Shown: positions 28,931 through 38,482, counted from the stretch's first letter. The stretch is DNA of 64,000 bases from DASXRA01 sp963737425 (GCA_963737425.1 CAVTSX010000009.1:62001-126000); one strand, 5' to 3'. Numbers and translations: made by a program. The notes: generated by a model not told the origin, from the sequence alone.

Positions 28931-29965
28931 TCAGCGGATCCGCGTCGGAATGGCCAGTTGCTGCACCCACGCTCCGACTTCGCGCCAGGTCTGGTCGGAC
29001 ACGCCCAGAACCTGGTTGTCGTCGATCTCGCCGGGCAGTTCACGTTTCGCGCCCGGCAACCGACCGCCCGCCGAAGTCACGCGCTCGGCGAGTTCGTCGA
29101 GCCGGCCGCCCGTTCCCTGCCCGTCGACGTCCAGGCGCGACGGATCCATCGCAATGACAAGGTGCGCAATCCGCTGTGGGCTACTCGCGTCGGAAGGATT
29201 GAACATGTCGACGACGTCGGTGCTCAACGCCGGACCGACGAGTCCGGCCGTCAGCGCCTCGACGAGAAACGCGAGCGCGAAACCCTTTGCCCCACCGAGT
29301 GGCGCGAGCATGCCGTCGAGTGCGGCGTCGGCGTCAGTCGTCGCCTCGCCGGCCGCGGTGAAGGCCCACCCGCTCGGCAGGGAATCTCCGCGCTGGGCAT
29401 AGACCTTGATTTTGCCCCGTGCCACCGCACTTGTGGCCAGGTCGACGATCGCGGGACGCGGCCGGCACGGGATGCCGGCCGCGAGCGGGCTCGTCGACAG
29501 CACGGCGGCCGAGCCTCCCCACGGCGGCATGACGGCCGGCCCGTGCGAGAACACCAGCGCGACCTTGCCGGCCTCGATGATCGGCAGCGTGTAGACGCCG
29601 AGCGCGCCGCAATGCGACGAGCGCCCGACCGCGACCAGCGCGACTCCATGGGTGGCGCAGCGGTCTCGCGCGAGTTCTGCCGCGCGCCATAGCTGCCAGT
29701 GCCCAAGACCGTCCTCGCCGTCGTAGGTGACGAGGGCGCCGGTGTCGGCCACCGACGAGAGTTTCGCGCTGGCGTTGCAGCCACCCGCAGACAGTCGTCG
29801 AAGGTAATCCGGCAACCGGAGCAGTCCGTGCGAGTGCACGCCCCAGACGTCAGCCAACACGAGCGCCTGCGCGGTCTGCGCGGCCGCCGATTCCTCGACG
29901 CCGCAGGCGACCAGCAGATCGCGGGCGACGTCACGTCCCTCAGCAACCGTCGGTTGATTCGGCAC
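28931..29965 (-). CDS. Ldh-type (malate/lactate/ureidoglycolate) NAD(P)-dependent dehydrogenase
   Basis: A 344-aa member of the type-2 malate/L-lactate dehydrogenase family, which interconverts 2-hydroxy and 2-keto acids. The HSHG motif (residues 44-47), a GRSSHCGALG segment and the GGAKGFALAFLVEAL helix fit the family. It is the last gene of the operon with the aldehyde and D-2-hydroxyacid dehydrogenases and starts three bases after the latter. In this setting it could reduce or oxidise glycolate, glycerate or a similar product of aldolase cleavage. The substrate is inferred only. Confidence 0.87.
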   Translation of the reverse strand: MPNQPTVAEGRDVARDLLVACGVEESAAAQTAQALVLADVWGVHSHGLLRLPDYLRRLSAGGCNASAKLSSVADTGALVTYDGEDGLGHWQLWRAAELARDRCATHGVALVAVGRSSHCGALGVYTLPIIEAGKVALVFSHGPAVMPPWGGSAAVLSTSPLAAGIPCRPRPAIVDLATSAVARGKIKVYAQRGDSLPSGWAFTAAGEATTDADAALDGMLAPLGGAKGFALAFLVEALTAGLVGPALSTDVVDMFNPSDASSPQRIAHLVIAMDPSRLDVDGQGTGGRLDELAERVTSAGGRLPGAKRELPGEIDDNQVLGVSDQTWREVGAWVQQLAIPTRIR

Positions 29966-29968
29966 GCG

Positions 29969-30961
29969 TCACCCCTGCACTTTCGCGTTGCTGTGGTGGT
30001 TTCCGACCGCGTGGGCCGCCTGATCACCCGCAAGGACGGCCGTGATGTCGTCCACGAGAATGCTCGCGATCCGGCGCTGGCTCTCGACGGTTATGCCGGC
30101 CACGTGCGGAGTGAAGATCAGATTGGGGGCGTCGTCCAGAGGCCCCGGCCGCGGCGGCTCGTCGGCCCGCACATCGAGGCCGGCGCCGCCGATCCGGCCC
30201 TGCTGCAGCGCATCGGCGAGGTCGGCCTCGTCGACGACCTCGCCCCGGCCGACGCTGACCAGCACGGCGCCCGGTCGCATCCGGGCGAGCGCGTCCGCTG
30301 CGAGCAACCCCTTCGTCTGCGCGGTATCGGGCAGGTGCACGCTGAGCACGTCGACCGAGCTCAGCACGGTGTCAAGGTCGGCGATCTGCACGCCCACCTG
30401 CCGGCCGGCGTCCTGATCGACGTACGGGTCGTAGGCAAGCACGCGCATCCCGAATGCGCCCGCCAGGCGGGCAACGGCGCGGCCCGTCGCGCCGAAGCCG
30501 AGCAGTCCCCATACGCGACCGGCGAGCTCGCGTCCCGGCGTACGCACCCACTGACCCGCGCGCACAGCACGATCGTGCGCGGGCAGGTCGCGAATCACCG
30601 CCAGCGCCAGCGCCAAGGTGTGCTCGGCCACGCTCACCGCGTTGGCGCCGAGAGGCGCAACGACCACCACGCCGCGCGAATCGGCTGCCGAGACGTCGAT
30701 GTTGTCCAGACCCACGCCGGCCCGGCCGACGACCTCGAGTCGCGGTGCGGCCGAGATCAGGTCGGCGTTCACCTGCGTCCGGTTGCGGACCACCAACGCC
30801 CTGGCCGAGCTGAGCAGGTCACGCAGCATGTCTCTGTCAGACCACGCGTCGGGTTGGCGCAGGACGGCATGCCGCTGGGCCAACGCCTCGAACGGCTCGC
30901 CCCACACGTCCTCGGCGATCACGATTTCGGCACCCGCGGCCGCCGATTCGGCCGTGCTCAC
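29969..30961 (-). CDS. D-isomer-specific 2-hydroxyacid dehydrogenase
   Basis: A 330-aa NAD-dependent dehydrogenase of the phosphoglycerate/glyoxylate reductase family. The Rossmann motif GLLGFGATGRAVARL, the catalytic Arg in NRTQVNADL or SVGRGEVVD, Glu in ADEPPRPG and His in TPHVAG can be seen. GTG at 30961 overlaps the aldehyde dehydrogenase stop (GTGA); the longer frame to 31258 lies inside that gene and is not homologous. It probably reduces glyoxylate or hydroxypyruvate, or oxidises glycerate, downstream of the aldolase route. Confidence 0.88.
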   Translation of the reverse strand: MSTAESAAAGAEIVIAEDVWGEPFEALAQRHAVLRQPDAWSDRDMLRDLLSSARALVVRNRTQVNADLISAAPRLEVVGRAGVGLDNIDVSAADSRGVVVVAPLGANAVSVAEHTLALALAVIRDLPAHDRAVRAGQWVRTPGRELAGRVWGLLGFGATGRAVARLAGAFGMRVLAYDPYVDQDAGRQVGVQIADLDTVLSSVDVLSVHLPDTAQTKGLLAADALARMRPGAVLVSVGRGEVVDEADLADALQQGRIGGAGLDVRADEPPRPGPLDDAPNLIFTPHVAGITVESQRRIASILVDDITAVLAGDQAAHAVGNHHSNAKVQG

Positions 30962-32403
30962 AGCGCAATCGCCGTGTAGTGGATCTCCTGGAACTCCTCG
31001 AGCCCTTCCCAGCTTCCCTCGCGACCCAGCCCGCTCTGTTTCACGCCACCCATCGGCGCGAATGCGGCGGAGGGCAGCGCGTTGTTGACGCCGACGATGC
31101 CCGCCTCGAGCTGTCCGGAAAGCTGCTCGGCTCGCCGAAGATCGCGGGAATAGAGGTACGCGGCAAGGCCCATCTCGGTACGGTTGGCGCGAGTGATCGC
31201 TTCGTCCTCGTCGGAGAAGCGGAAGATTCCCGCGACGGGCCCGAACGCCTCGGTGCACGCGAGGCCCGTGCCGTCCGGAACGTCAACGAGAAACGCCGGC
31301 GCGGCGTAAGAGCCTTTGTCCGGAAGGGAAAAGTCACGCGTCACGCGCTGCGCGCCGGCGCTCACCGCATCTTCGACGAGTTGCGTGATCGCGTTGACCC
31401 GAGCGTCGTCGATGAGGGGACCGAGCGAGGGCACGGGTTCGGCGAGCGGATCACCGATCGACATTGCGTCGACCGCCGGCACCAGCTTGCTGACGAACGC
31501 GTCGTAGATACCGTCCTGGACGAATATTCGGTTCGCCGCGATGCAGGACTGGCCGTTGTTGCGGAACTTCGCGATGAGCGCGCCGTCGACAGCGGCGTCG
31601 AGGTCGGCATCGTCCATCACGATGAACGGTGCGTCACCGCCGAGTTCCAGTGCTGGACGGACGATTCGCTGCGCTGCCAACGTCATGATCCGCCGGCCGA
31701 CTTCGGTCGACCCGGTGAAGCTGACGACCCGGACCGCGGGATGCGCGAGCAAGGCGTCGGTCAGCTCGCCCGCCGGACCGTGCACCAGGTTCGCCACGCC
31801 GGGCGGAAAGCCGGCGCGATGCAGGCAGCGGAACATTTCCGTCACCGCGAGTGGCGCCTTCTCCGACGCCCGCGACACCGTCGTGCACCCCGCGGCCAGC
31901 GCGGCGGCAAGCTTGCGGGCCTGGATCGACACCGGAAAGTTCCACGGCGTCAGGCAGAGCGCGACACCGGCCGGGCGGCGAACCGTCGTCTGCCGGCGAC
32001 CGGGAAGCTCATTCGGGAGCACCTGACCGATCGGCCGCCTGGCCTGCTCGCCGAACCAGCGGAAGTACTCGGCGGCGAATCGAACCTCGGCAACCGCCTC
32101 GGGCAAACGCTTGCCGCTCTCCCTCGCCAGCAGTGCGCCGATGGATTCCGAACGCGCCACCAGGTCGTCGGCGAGTGCCCGCAGCAGATCAGCGCGTGCG
32201 CGAGGACTCGAGGCGGACCATTCCGCGAACGCGCTCGCAGCGGCATCGGCCGCCGCCGTCGCCTCGGCCGCACCTCCGTAGCCGACCGTGGCCAGCACGG
32301 TCCCGTCGGCCGGATTGGTCACGTCACGCCGAGCATCCGGATCGGTCCACGTCCCGTTGATAAGAGTCGTCGCGCTACTCGCCTGGTCGAAGCGATCAGT
32401 CAT
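30958..32403 (-). CDS. NAD(P)-dependent aldehyde dehydrogenase
   Basis: A 481-aa ALDH-superfamily enzyme. Cofactor-binding LTPWNFPVSI, FTGSTEVGR, catalytic Glu in ALELGGDAP and catalytic Cys in NNGQSCIAANR are intact. It is nearest in motif to the succinate/alpha-ketoglutarate semialdehyde and glycolaldehyde dehydrogenases. Next to a pyruvate-forming sugar-acid pathway it could oxidise glycolaldehyde, glyceraldehyde or alpha-ketoglutarate semialdehyde. It is first in a three-gene operon, and operator-like motif copy 4 lies 49 bases upstream of the ATG. Confidence 0.9.
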   Translation of the reverse strand: MTDRFDQASSATTLINGTWTDPDARRDVTNPADGTVLATVGYGGAAEATAAADAAASAFAEWSASSPRARADLLRALADDLVARSESIGALLARESGKRLPEAVAEVRFAAEYFRWFGEQARRPIGQVLPNELPGRRQTTVRRPAGVALCLTPWNFPVSIQARKLAAALAAGCTTVSRASEKAPLAVTEMFRCLHRAGFPPGVANLVHGPAGELTDALLAHPAVRVVSFTGSTEVGRRIMTLAAQRIVRPALELGGDAPFIVMDDADLDAAVDGALIAKFRNNGQSCIAANRIFVQDGIYDAFVSKLVPAVDAMSIGDPLAEPVPSLGPLIDDARVNAITQLVEDAVSAGAQRVTRDFSLPDKGSYAAPAFLVDVPDGTGLACTEAFGPVAGIFRFSDEDEAITRANRTEMGLAAYLYSRDLRRAEQLSGQLEAGIVGVNNALPSAAFAPMGGVKQSGLGREGSWEGLEEFQEIHYTAIAL

Positions 32404-32419
32404 TGAGATACCGGCTCAA

Positions 32420-32436
32420 ATGTGGGGTCGCCACAT
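32420..32436. promoter_or_regulatory. Inverted repeat in the leader of the dehydrogenase operon
   Basis: ATGTGG-GGTCG-CCACAT, six perfect pairs around five bases, 17 bases upstream of the aldehyde dehydrogenase start. It may form a leader hairpin or bind a second regulator. Confidence 0.4.
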
Positions 32437-32451
32437 GAACTCCTATCAGTT

Positions 32452-32465
32452 CAGAGGTCTTACCA
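32452..32465 (-). promoter_or_regulatory. Operator-like motif, copy 4 (before the dehydrogenase operon)
   Basis: TGGTAAGACCTCTG read on the minus strand, core GGT-AAG-ACC. The distance to the start codon (49 bases) is the same as for copy 5 in front of GH2 glycosidase 2. Confidence 0.65.
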
Positions 32466-32535
32466 CCGACCCTAGGAGTGCCCGCCCCGAGAGTCAACTG
32501 TGAGGTATCCGGCACGCCGCCGTGGCGACGCACGG

Positions 32536-35500
32536 CTAACCGCCCACTGCTACGGCGAAGATGTGCACGCCCCGGATCCGCCCGTTCGGTGCGACGTAGC
32601 CGCCATCGAGCAGGGTGATCGCGCTGATCTGCTTGCCCTCGTCGAGGGGCACACCGCAGTAGAAGACATACATCGGCGCATGGTTGGGGCCCGAAGCCGT
32701 GTTGTAGTACGCCGCGGTGGCGACGATGTCGCTCTCGGGACCGGGCTGCACGGTGTTCTGCGCGAACGTGCAGGCGAAGTCGGCATCAGTGCCGTCGGTG
32801 TAGAACATCTTCCCGCGGGCGACGCCGGTGGCAAACGTGCTGGCGCCGAGGAAGCCGAGAGTGGTGCCGCGGCCGTTTACCAGGATGGTGCGGCCTTGAG
32901 CCAACATGTTGTCCGGCTGCCCGGCAACAGTGTCCGGCCAGGTAAACGCTATCCCGTTGTGCACAACCGTTGCGCCCGGAACCAGGCCGGCGCTTGCGAG
33001 CGCTTGCCGGGAGTAGCTCTTGCCGGTGCCGTCCAGGTCGGCGCCCGACGGGTTGGCGTCGTCGCTGATACCGCTGTTGTTGTAGGCCTCGGCGACGGTC
33101 GTTGCGAGATAGACCGGCACAGGGCTCTGGTTGCCCGCAGTCTGGCCGTCGATGTCGTAGTCGGCGACGGCTGTCGCTGCGGTCGGCGCGCCAGGCGCGA
33201 CGGTCGCCGGCGGCGTCACGTGCCATCGATACTGAGCCGACGAGGAGGGCCCGATCTCCCCGCCCGTGCGTCCGGTGAGCGCCTCGACCTGCCACCCTGA
33301 CGGCACCTGCAGTGACACGGCCGCGTGGGCGAGGCGCTGAGACGGCGGCGTCTGCCCCGGTGCAGTAACCGGCACCGCGGCTGAGGCTTGCGCTGGGGTC
33401 GACCGAATTCGCACCGATCCGGATCCCAAGGCCGGGTGCGTCGCCCGCACGCTGATCTGTCCCGGCAGCGCTGGGCGGGTGCGGACGTACACCGCGCCGA
33501 CGCCTCCGTTCTCGCCGAACGGGAACGCGCCATTGGTCAGCGTGGCGCTCACCGTTGATTGCTGACCCGGCCGGACGACCTGCGGGGAGGCCTGGACGGT
33601 CAGGCTCACGACATCGCCGATGAACGTGCCGGGGCCGGCCACATCGACGGAGACCTGACCGGCGGCGTACGGGCGCGGGGCACCGTATCGGTCCACCGCG
33701 CGGAACCCGACGCGCGTGGTGTCAGAGCCGTCCGCCACCAGTTCCGCGTCGTCGGCCCAGACCTCGAGCCGGTCGCCGGTCGGGTCGCTCGCGAAGCGGC
33801 GCGACAGCACCAGTGCGCTTCCGACGTAACCGTCCAGGCGCAGTTCCGGCAGCGTCGAGCCGTCGATTCGCGTGGTGTCCAGGTAGAACGGCGGGTGGGC
33901 CAGGTGCGGATATGCCGCCGCGTCCGGCGCCAGGCTCGCGTAGCGAACGCCGTCGAGGTAGGCCTCGAGGCGGTCGCAGTTCGACCAGACGATGGCCGTC
34001 GCGCCCAGGCTGGTGACCGGCGAGGTGGCGCCGAAATCCCAGTAGAACGCAGGCTGGATGACGGGGCGCTTCGCCGGGCTCACCTGCGACTGGTAGAACG
34101 CAGCGCCCGGCTTCGGAACGCGGAATGTGTCTGCGATACCGGGCCATTTCATGCTCTGGAAGGTGTAGCCGGCGAGGGAGTCGTAGTCGAAGGCACACCA
34201 GCCGAGCAGGCCGCAGTAGCCGTCATTCGCGCCGGCAATCTCGTGCACCTGGGCGTGCATCCGGGCCTGTACCTGCTGAACCGGCTGGGCATCGATGCGG
34301 CGATAACCGGGTGGGCCGTCGAGCGCGCCAACTGCCTCGGTCACCAGGTAGGGCACGCCAGCGATGGGAGCCGACAGGGTGGCGTTGCCCTTGGAATGCC
34401 CGTAGTCGTCATAGGCGAACACCTCCTGCACCCAGTCGGTCAAGCTGCGAGAGGTGTTCGTACCGGACGTCTGGCGCGTGCCGTCCAGCGAGTTGGCGAG
34501 GTCGCGGGTCTGGGAGTACAGGGCCGGGTCGCGTGGCGATTCGTTGACCTGGACGCCCCAGATGACGACCGATGCGCGGTTGCGGTCGCGGACGACCATG
34601 TCGTGGACGTTCTGCACGACGAGATCCGCGAATGCGGCGTCGCCCAGGTACCCCCAGCCGGGCGTCTCCTCCCACACCATGATGCCGAGCTCGTCGCAGG
34701 CGTCGAGGAAGTGTTCGGACTGCGGGTAGTGCGAGCAGCGCACCATGTTGCAGTTGAATTCCTGCTTGAGAAGCAGTGCGTCGTGGCGCTGCACGCGGGC
34801 CGGCATGGACATGCCGGCGTACGGGAAGACCTGGTGCCGGTTGAGGCCGAAGATCTTGAGCCGCTTGCCGTTGAGGAAGAATCCGCCGGTCTCGAAGCGT
34901 GCTTCGCGGAAGCCGATGCGCCGGGTGAAGTCGTGCACCGGTTGCTGGTCGACGCTCAACGTGGCGACGACCTCGTACAGGCGAGGGGTGTCGACATCCC
35001 AGAGGTCGACGTTGCCGACCTGGTCCAGCACGAGATCAGCCGTTACCTGGCCCGCATTGTCGATGGTGACCGGCACCGAAGCCTGGTCGACGACCTTGCC
35101 GCCGTCGAGCAGCGCAACCGTGACCTGCACCGGCGCGGACACCGCGAAGGCCGCGTCCACGACGCATTGCACCTGTACGCGGCGAGACGCGGGATCGAGA
35201 ACGTCCAGCGGCTTGGCGAACAGGTCGGCGATGAACGTCTGCGGCACCATCCGCAACGACACGTCGCGATACAGGCCGCCCGGTTCGAAGTAGTCGACCG
35301 CGGGCGCACCGTCCGGAGACCCCTCCGGAGGTACGTTCTGCCAGGTCGAGTCGAGGTTCACGGCAAGCACGTTGTCGCGCGGAACCAGATGATCGGTCAA
35401 CTCGTAACTGAACGGCAGGTAACCGCCGAGGTGCTGCGGCAGGGCCTGCCCGTTGAACGTCGGCGCCGCCGAGGTCAGCGCGCCCGCGAAGTCGACGAAC

Positions 35501-35883
35501 GTGCGCATCGTGCGCGATTGCTCGGGTGCGTCGAAGTGGCGCCGGTAGACCCAGACCTTCTCCCAGGACGCGGCATCCCATTCGCGCCAACCCAACGGCG
35601 TTACGCAGTGCGGCAAGGTGACCGCCTGCAAGTGCCGATCGTCGAAGCGCGGCTGATCGCTGCCGGCGGCGGATGCACCGAACAACCAACCGGCATTCAG
35701 GGAAAGCGTGCGCGCGGCCGCACCCTGCGTGCTTCCTCCTGCCGGCTCGGCGTCGGCTCGACCACCGAGCAACGACCAGGCCGCAACACTCGCCGCCCCG
35801 GCCGCAGTCGCCTGCAGGAATTGCCTACGCGCGATCAGTCGCGGTGCCGAGTGCTCGACGGTCGTGTGTTCGTCGTCGCCCAC
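32536..35883 (-). CDS. Tat-exported GH2 glycosidase 2 with shared C-terminal module
   Basis: A 1115-aa paralogue of GH2 glycosidase 1. GTG at 35883 is chosen because AGAAGGAAGGGA precedes it; the frame is open to 35928. The Tat signal ARRQFLQATAAGAASVAAWS is followed by the three GH2 domains with acid/base Glu in WGVQVNESP and nucleophile Glu in LVTEAVG. After an Ig-like domain comes a region with a NEW3-like segment that looks rearranged against paralogue 1 (a stretch on STVSATLTNGAFPFG is inserted earlier). The C-terminal ~170-aa module starts at AYNNSGISDDAN. It is divergent from GH2 glycosidase 3, and both probably respond to operator-like motif copy 5. Confidence 0.87.
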   Translation of the reverse strand: MGDDEHTTVEHSAPRLIARRQFLQATAAGAASVAAWSLLGGRADAEPAGGSTQGAAARTLSLNAGWLFGASAAGSDQPRFDDRHLQAVTLPHCVTPLGWREWDAASWEKVWVYRRHFDAPEQSRTMRTFVDFAGALTSAAPTFNGQALPQHLGGYLPFSYELTDHLVPRDNVLAVNLDSTWQNVPPEGSPDGAPAVDYFEPGGLYRDVSLRMVPQTFIADLFAKPLDVLDPASRRVQVQCVVDAAFAVSAPVQVTVALLDGGKVVDQASVPVTIDNAGQVTADLVLDQVGNVDLWDVDTPRLYEVVATLSVDQQPVHDFTRRIGFREARFETGGFFLNGKRLKIFGLNRHQVFPYAGMSMPARVQRHDALLLKQEFNCNMVRCSHYPQSEHFLDACDELGIMVWEETPGWGYLGDAAFADLVVQNVHDMVVRDRNRASVVIWGVQVNESPRDPALYSQTRDLANSLDGTRQTSGTNTSRSLTDWVQEVFAYDDYGHSKGNATLSAPIAGVPYLVTEAVGALDGPPGYRRIDAQPVQQVQARMHAQVHEIAGANDGYCGLLGWCAFDYDSLAGYTFQSMKWPGIADTFRVPKPGAAFYQSQVSPAKRPVIQPAFYWDFGATSPVTSLGATAIVWSNCDRLEAYLDGVRYASLAPDAAAYPHLAHPPFYLDTTRIDGSTLPELRLDGYVGSALVLSRRFASDPTGDRLEVWADDAELVADGSDTTRVGFRAVDRYGAPRPYAAGQVSVDVAGPGTFIGDVVSLTVQASPQVVRPGQQSTVSATLTNGAFPFGENGGVGAVYVRTRPALPGQISVRATHPALGSGSVRIRSTPAQASAAVPVTAPGQTPPSQRLAHAAVSLQVPSGWQVEALTGRTGGEIGPSSSAQYRWHVTPPATVAPGAPTAATAVADYDIDGQTAGNQSPVPVYLATTVAEAYNNSGISDDANPSGADLDGTGKSYSRQALASAGLVPGATVVHNGIAFTWPDTVAGQPDNMLAQGRTILVNGRGTTLGFLGASTFATGVARGKMFYTDGTDADFACTFAQNTVQPGPESDIVATAAYYNTASGPNHAPMYVFYCGVPLDEGKQISAITLLDGGYVAPNGRIRGVHIFAVAVGG

Positions 35884-35931
35884 GAGATTCCCTTCCTTCT
35901 GCCAGCGGTTCGATACGGTGCGAAGCACATG

Positions 35932-35946
35932 TGGCCAGACCTCTTG
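35932..35946 (+). promoter_or_regulatory. Operator-like motif, copy 5 (between GH2 glycosidases 2 and 3)
   Basis: TGGCCAGACCTCTTG. It overlaps the -35 box of the plus-strand promoter and lies 49 bases upstream of the minus-strand GTG at 35883, so one bound protein could control both genes. Confidence 0.6.
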
Positions 35947-35972
35947 CCTCTGACCGTAGCGACTTCTATGTT
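35944..35972 (+). promoter_or_regulatory. Putative promoter of GH2 glycosidase 3
   Basis: TTGCCT (35944-35949), 17-base spacer, TATGTT (35967-35972). A good sigma-70-type match, about 55 bases before the start codon. Confidence 0.5.
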
Positions 35973-36026
35973 GTCCGGGTAGTCGTCGTCTGGGTCATTC
36001 CAACCCAAAGCGGAGGTGAGCCCGGC

Positions 36027-38435
36027 ATGTCGCGACCGTCGCCTGCATCGTTCGGACAGGTCAGCAGGCGGAAGTTCTTGCAGACAGCAGCGGTCGGCTC
36101 GGCCGGCCTCGCGGCCTGGTCGATTCTCGGCCGCGAACGCACGTCAACCGACCTTGCTTCCCAGGCTGCGGCCGGCAGCGGTCAAGCGGCGTGGCGGTAC
36201 GACCTCGCGCCCGGCTGGCGATTCGGCAAGTGGGTGGACGGAGCCGGCGCCCCGGACTACGACGACACCGGCCTCGAACTGGTCGCGCTGCCGCACGGCC
36301 CGACCACGCTGTCCTGGAACGGGTGGGATCCGACGACCTGGGAAGATCAATGGCTGTACCGCCGGCACTTCTCGCTGCCGGACGCCGCCGGCCGGATGCG
36401 GGTTCTTCTTGACTTCCGCGGCGGCATGACCGCGACCACGCCGTGGCTGAACGGTCAAGCGTTGCCACAACACCTCGGCGGCTACCTGCCGTTCCACTAC
36501 GAGATCACCGATCAGCTCCGACCCGGCGACAATGTGCTGGCCGTCGACGTCGACGATCGGCCGATCTGGCAGGTGCCGCCACAAGGTAGTCCCAATGGAA
36601 CGACGGCGATCGACTTCTACCAACCCGGCGGCCTGTACCGGCCGGTACAGCTTCGCGTTGTGCCGCAGGTGTATCTGAGCGACGTCTACGCCAAGCCGGT
36701 CGACGTCTTGAGCGGGTCGCGCCGCCTCGACGTGTCCTGCACCGTGGACTCCGCCGTTGCTGTGGCCGGGCGTCTGGGAGTCGTCCTCCGCGACGGGCAG
36801 CGGGTTGTGGCCAAGATCGACCAGGCCATCGACGTCCCCGCCGGCCAGACGACGGTCACGCTGACGTTGACCGACCTGGCGAGCGTGCGGCTGTGGGACG
36901 TCGACTCCCCCACCCTCTACGACACCGAGGCCACGCTGTGGATCAGCGGGCAGCCGGTTCACGACTACACGGTGCGCACCGGGTTCCGGGAAGCCCGCTT
37001 CGACCAGGACGGCTTCTTCCTCAACGGCCGCAGGCTGAAACTCTTCGGCCTGAGCCGGCACCAGCTCTTCCCGTTTGCGGGTATGGCCCAACCGGCGCGC
37101 GTTCAGCGCCGTGACGCCGAGATACTTCGCAACGACCTGAACTGCAACATCGTGCGCTGCTCGCACTATCCCCAGGACGACGCGTTCCTCGACGCGTGCG
37201 ACGAACTCGGCCTGCTCGTGTGGGAGGAGATGCCCGGCTGGCACTATGTCGGCGACCAGAGCTGGCAGGATCTCGCGGTCCGCGACGTGCACGACATGAT
37301 CGTGCGCGATCGAAGCCGGCCATCCGTAGCAATCTGGGGCGTGCGGGTGAACGAGAGCCCGAACAATCTCACTGCCGCCCTGTACGCCCGGACGACGCAA
37401 ACGGCCAAGGAACTCGACGACGTGCGGCCGACGTCGGGCGCCACGGACAAGCACACGATCAACGGCTGGGTCGAGGACGTCTTCGCGTTCAACGACTACT
37501 CGAGAAATGCCGACGGCACACTTGCCTTTCAGCAGCCGTTCCCCGGGATCCCGTACCTGATCACCGAGGCGGTCGGGCAGTACGACTACGTGAACAACAC
37601 CGGCTTCAACCAGACGTACGAGCGAAAGAGTGCGCCGGAACAGCAGGTGCGGCAGGCCAATCTGCATGCTCAGGCGCACCAGGCCGGTGGGACCGACGAC
37701 CGATACAGCGGTGTCGTCGGCTGGTGCGCCTTCGACTACGCATCCGGGCGCGGCGACACCGGGGTGAAGTACCCGGGCGTGTGCGACGTGTTCCGGGAGC
37801 CGAAGCTCGGCGCCAGCATCTACCAGGCGCAGATTCCGCCCGCCACGCGAGCGGTCATAGCGCCGGACTTCTACTGGGACTTCGGCCCGGACTTCACGCC
37901 GAACGGCCCAGGGGCCAACGCGATGATCTGCTCCAACTGCGAACGGCTCGAGGTTTACATCGGTGGCGTCCACCATTCGACCGTGACACCGGACGTCGAG
38001 AACTTCGGCCATCTCGCGTACCCACCGTCGTTCGTCGATTTGACGACTGCGGAGCCGGGCGATCTCCGCCTCGACGGGTACGTGGGCGGTCGGCAAGTGA
38101 TCTCGCGGTCGTTCTCGGCGGATCGAAGCAGGGACCGCCTGCGCGTCACGGTCGACGATCGGCAGATCGTCGCGGACGGCTCGGATGCCACCCGGGTGGC
38201 GTTCGGTGTCGTCGACCGCTTCGGCGCACCGCGGCCGTATTCCGGCGCCGGCGTCACGATTACGGTGAGCGGATCCGGGCTGCTGGTCGGCGACAGTGAC
38301 TTCGCGCTCGGCAGCACGGGCGGGGTCGGGGCGGTGTGGATCCGCAGCCGGCCGGGCCGGGCCGGACGCATCGAGGTCACGGTGACCCACCCGACGCTCG
38401 CGGCCGACCCGGTCAGCATCCAGGCCGTGCCGTAA
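36027..38435 (+). CDS. Tat-exported GH2 glycosidase 3, short form
   Basis: An 802-aa third GH2 paralogue. ATG at 36027 has CGGAGGTGA upstream. Tat signal SRRKFLQTAAVGSAGLAAWS, then the GH2 domains with acid/base Glu443 (WGVRVNESPNN) and nucleophile Glu514 (LITEAVGQ). It ends after the Ig-like domain (IEVTVTHPTLAADP) and lacks the NEW3-like and C-terminal modules of its two relatives. It leads a plus-strand run with the GH51-like and GH92 genes, 47 bases apart from the former. Confidence 0.88.
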   Translation: MSRPSPASFGQVSRRKFLQTAAVGSAGLAAWSILGRERTSTDLASQAAAGSGQAAWRYDLAPGWRFGKWVDGAGAPDYDDTGLELVALPHGPTTLSWNGWDPTTWEDQWLYRRHFSLPDAAGRMRVLLDFRGGMTATTPWLNGQALPQHLGGYLPFHYEITDQLRPGDNVLAVDVDDRPIWQVPPQGSPNGTTAIDFYQPGGLYRPVQLRVVPQVYLSDVYAKPVDVLSGSRRLDVSCTVDSAVAVAGRLGVVLRDGQRVVAKIDQAIDVPAGQTTVTLTLTDLASVRLWDVDSPTLYDTEATLWISGQPVHDYTVRTGFREARFDQDGFFLNGRRLKLFGLSRHQLFPFAGMAQPARVQRRDAEILRNDLNCNIVRCSHYPQDDAFLDACDELGLLVWEEMPGWHYVGDQSWQDLAVRDVHDMIVRDRSRPSVAIWGVRVNESPNNLTAALYARTTQTAKELDDVRPTSGATDKHTINGWVEDVFAFNDYSRNADGTLAFQQPFPGIPYLITEAVGQYDYVNNTGFNQTYERKSAPEQQVRQANLHAQAHQAGGTDDRYSGVVGWCAFDYASGRGDTGVKYPGVCDVFREPKLGASIYQAQIPPATRAVIAPDFYWDFGPDFTPNGPGANAMICSNCERLEVYIGGVHHSTVTPDVENFGHLAYPPSFVDLTTAEPGDLRLDGYVGGRQVISRSFSADRSRDRLRVTVDDRQIVADGSDATRVAFGVVDRFGAPRPYSGAGVTITVSGSGLLVGDSDFALGSTGGVGAVWIRSRPGRAGRIEVTVTHPTLAADPVSIQAVP

Positions 38436-38482
38436 CCATTCGCCGGCCGGCACGGCATGCGCCTTTCTCCCAGGAGCGTCGG

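Noticed and set aside
33559..35982. Open plus-strand frame of 807 codons
   Set aside because: Antisense shadow of GH2 glycosidase 2; no motifs.
36144..38453. Open minus-strand frame of 769 codons
   Set aside because: Antisense shadow of GH2 glycosidase 3.
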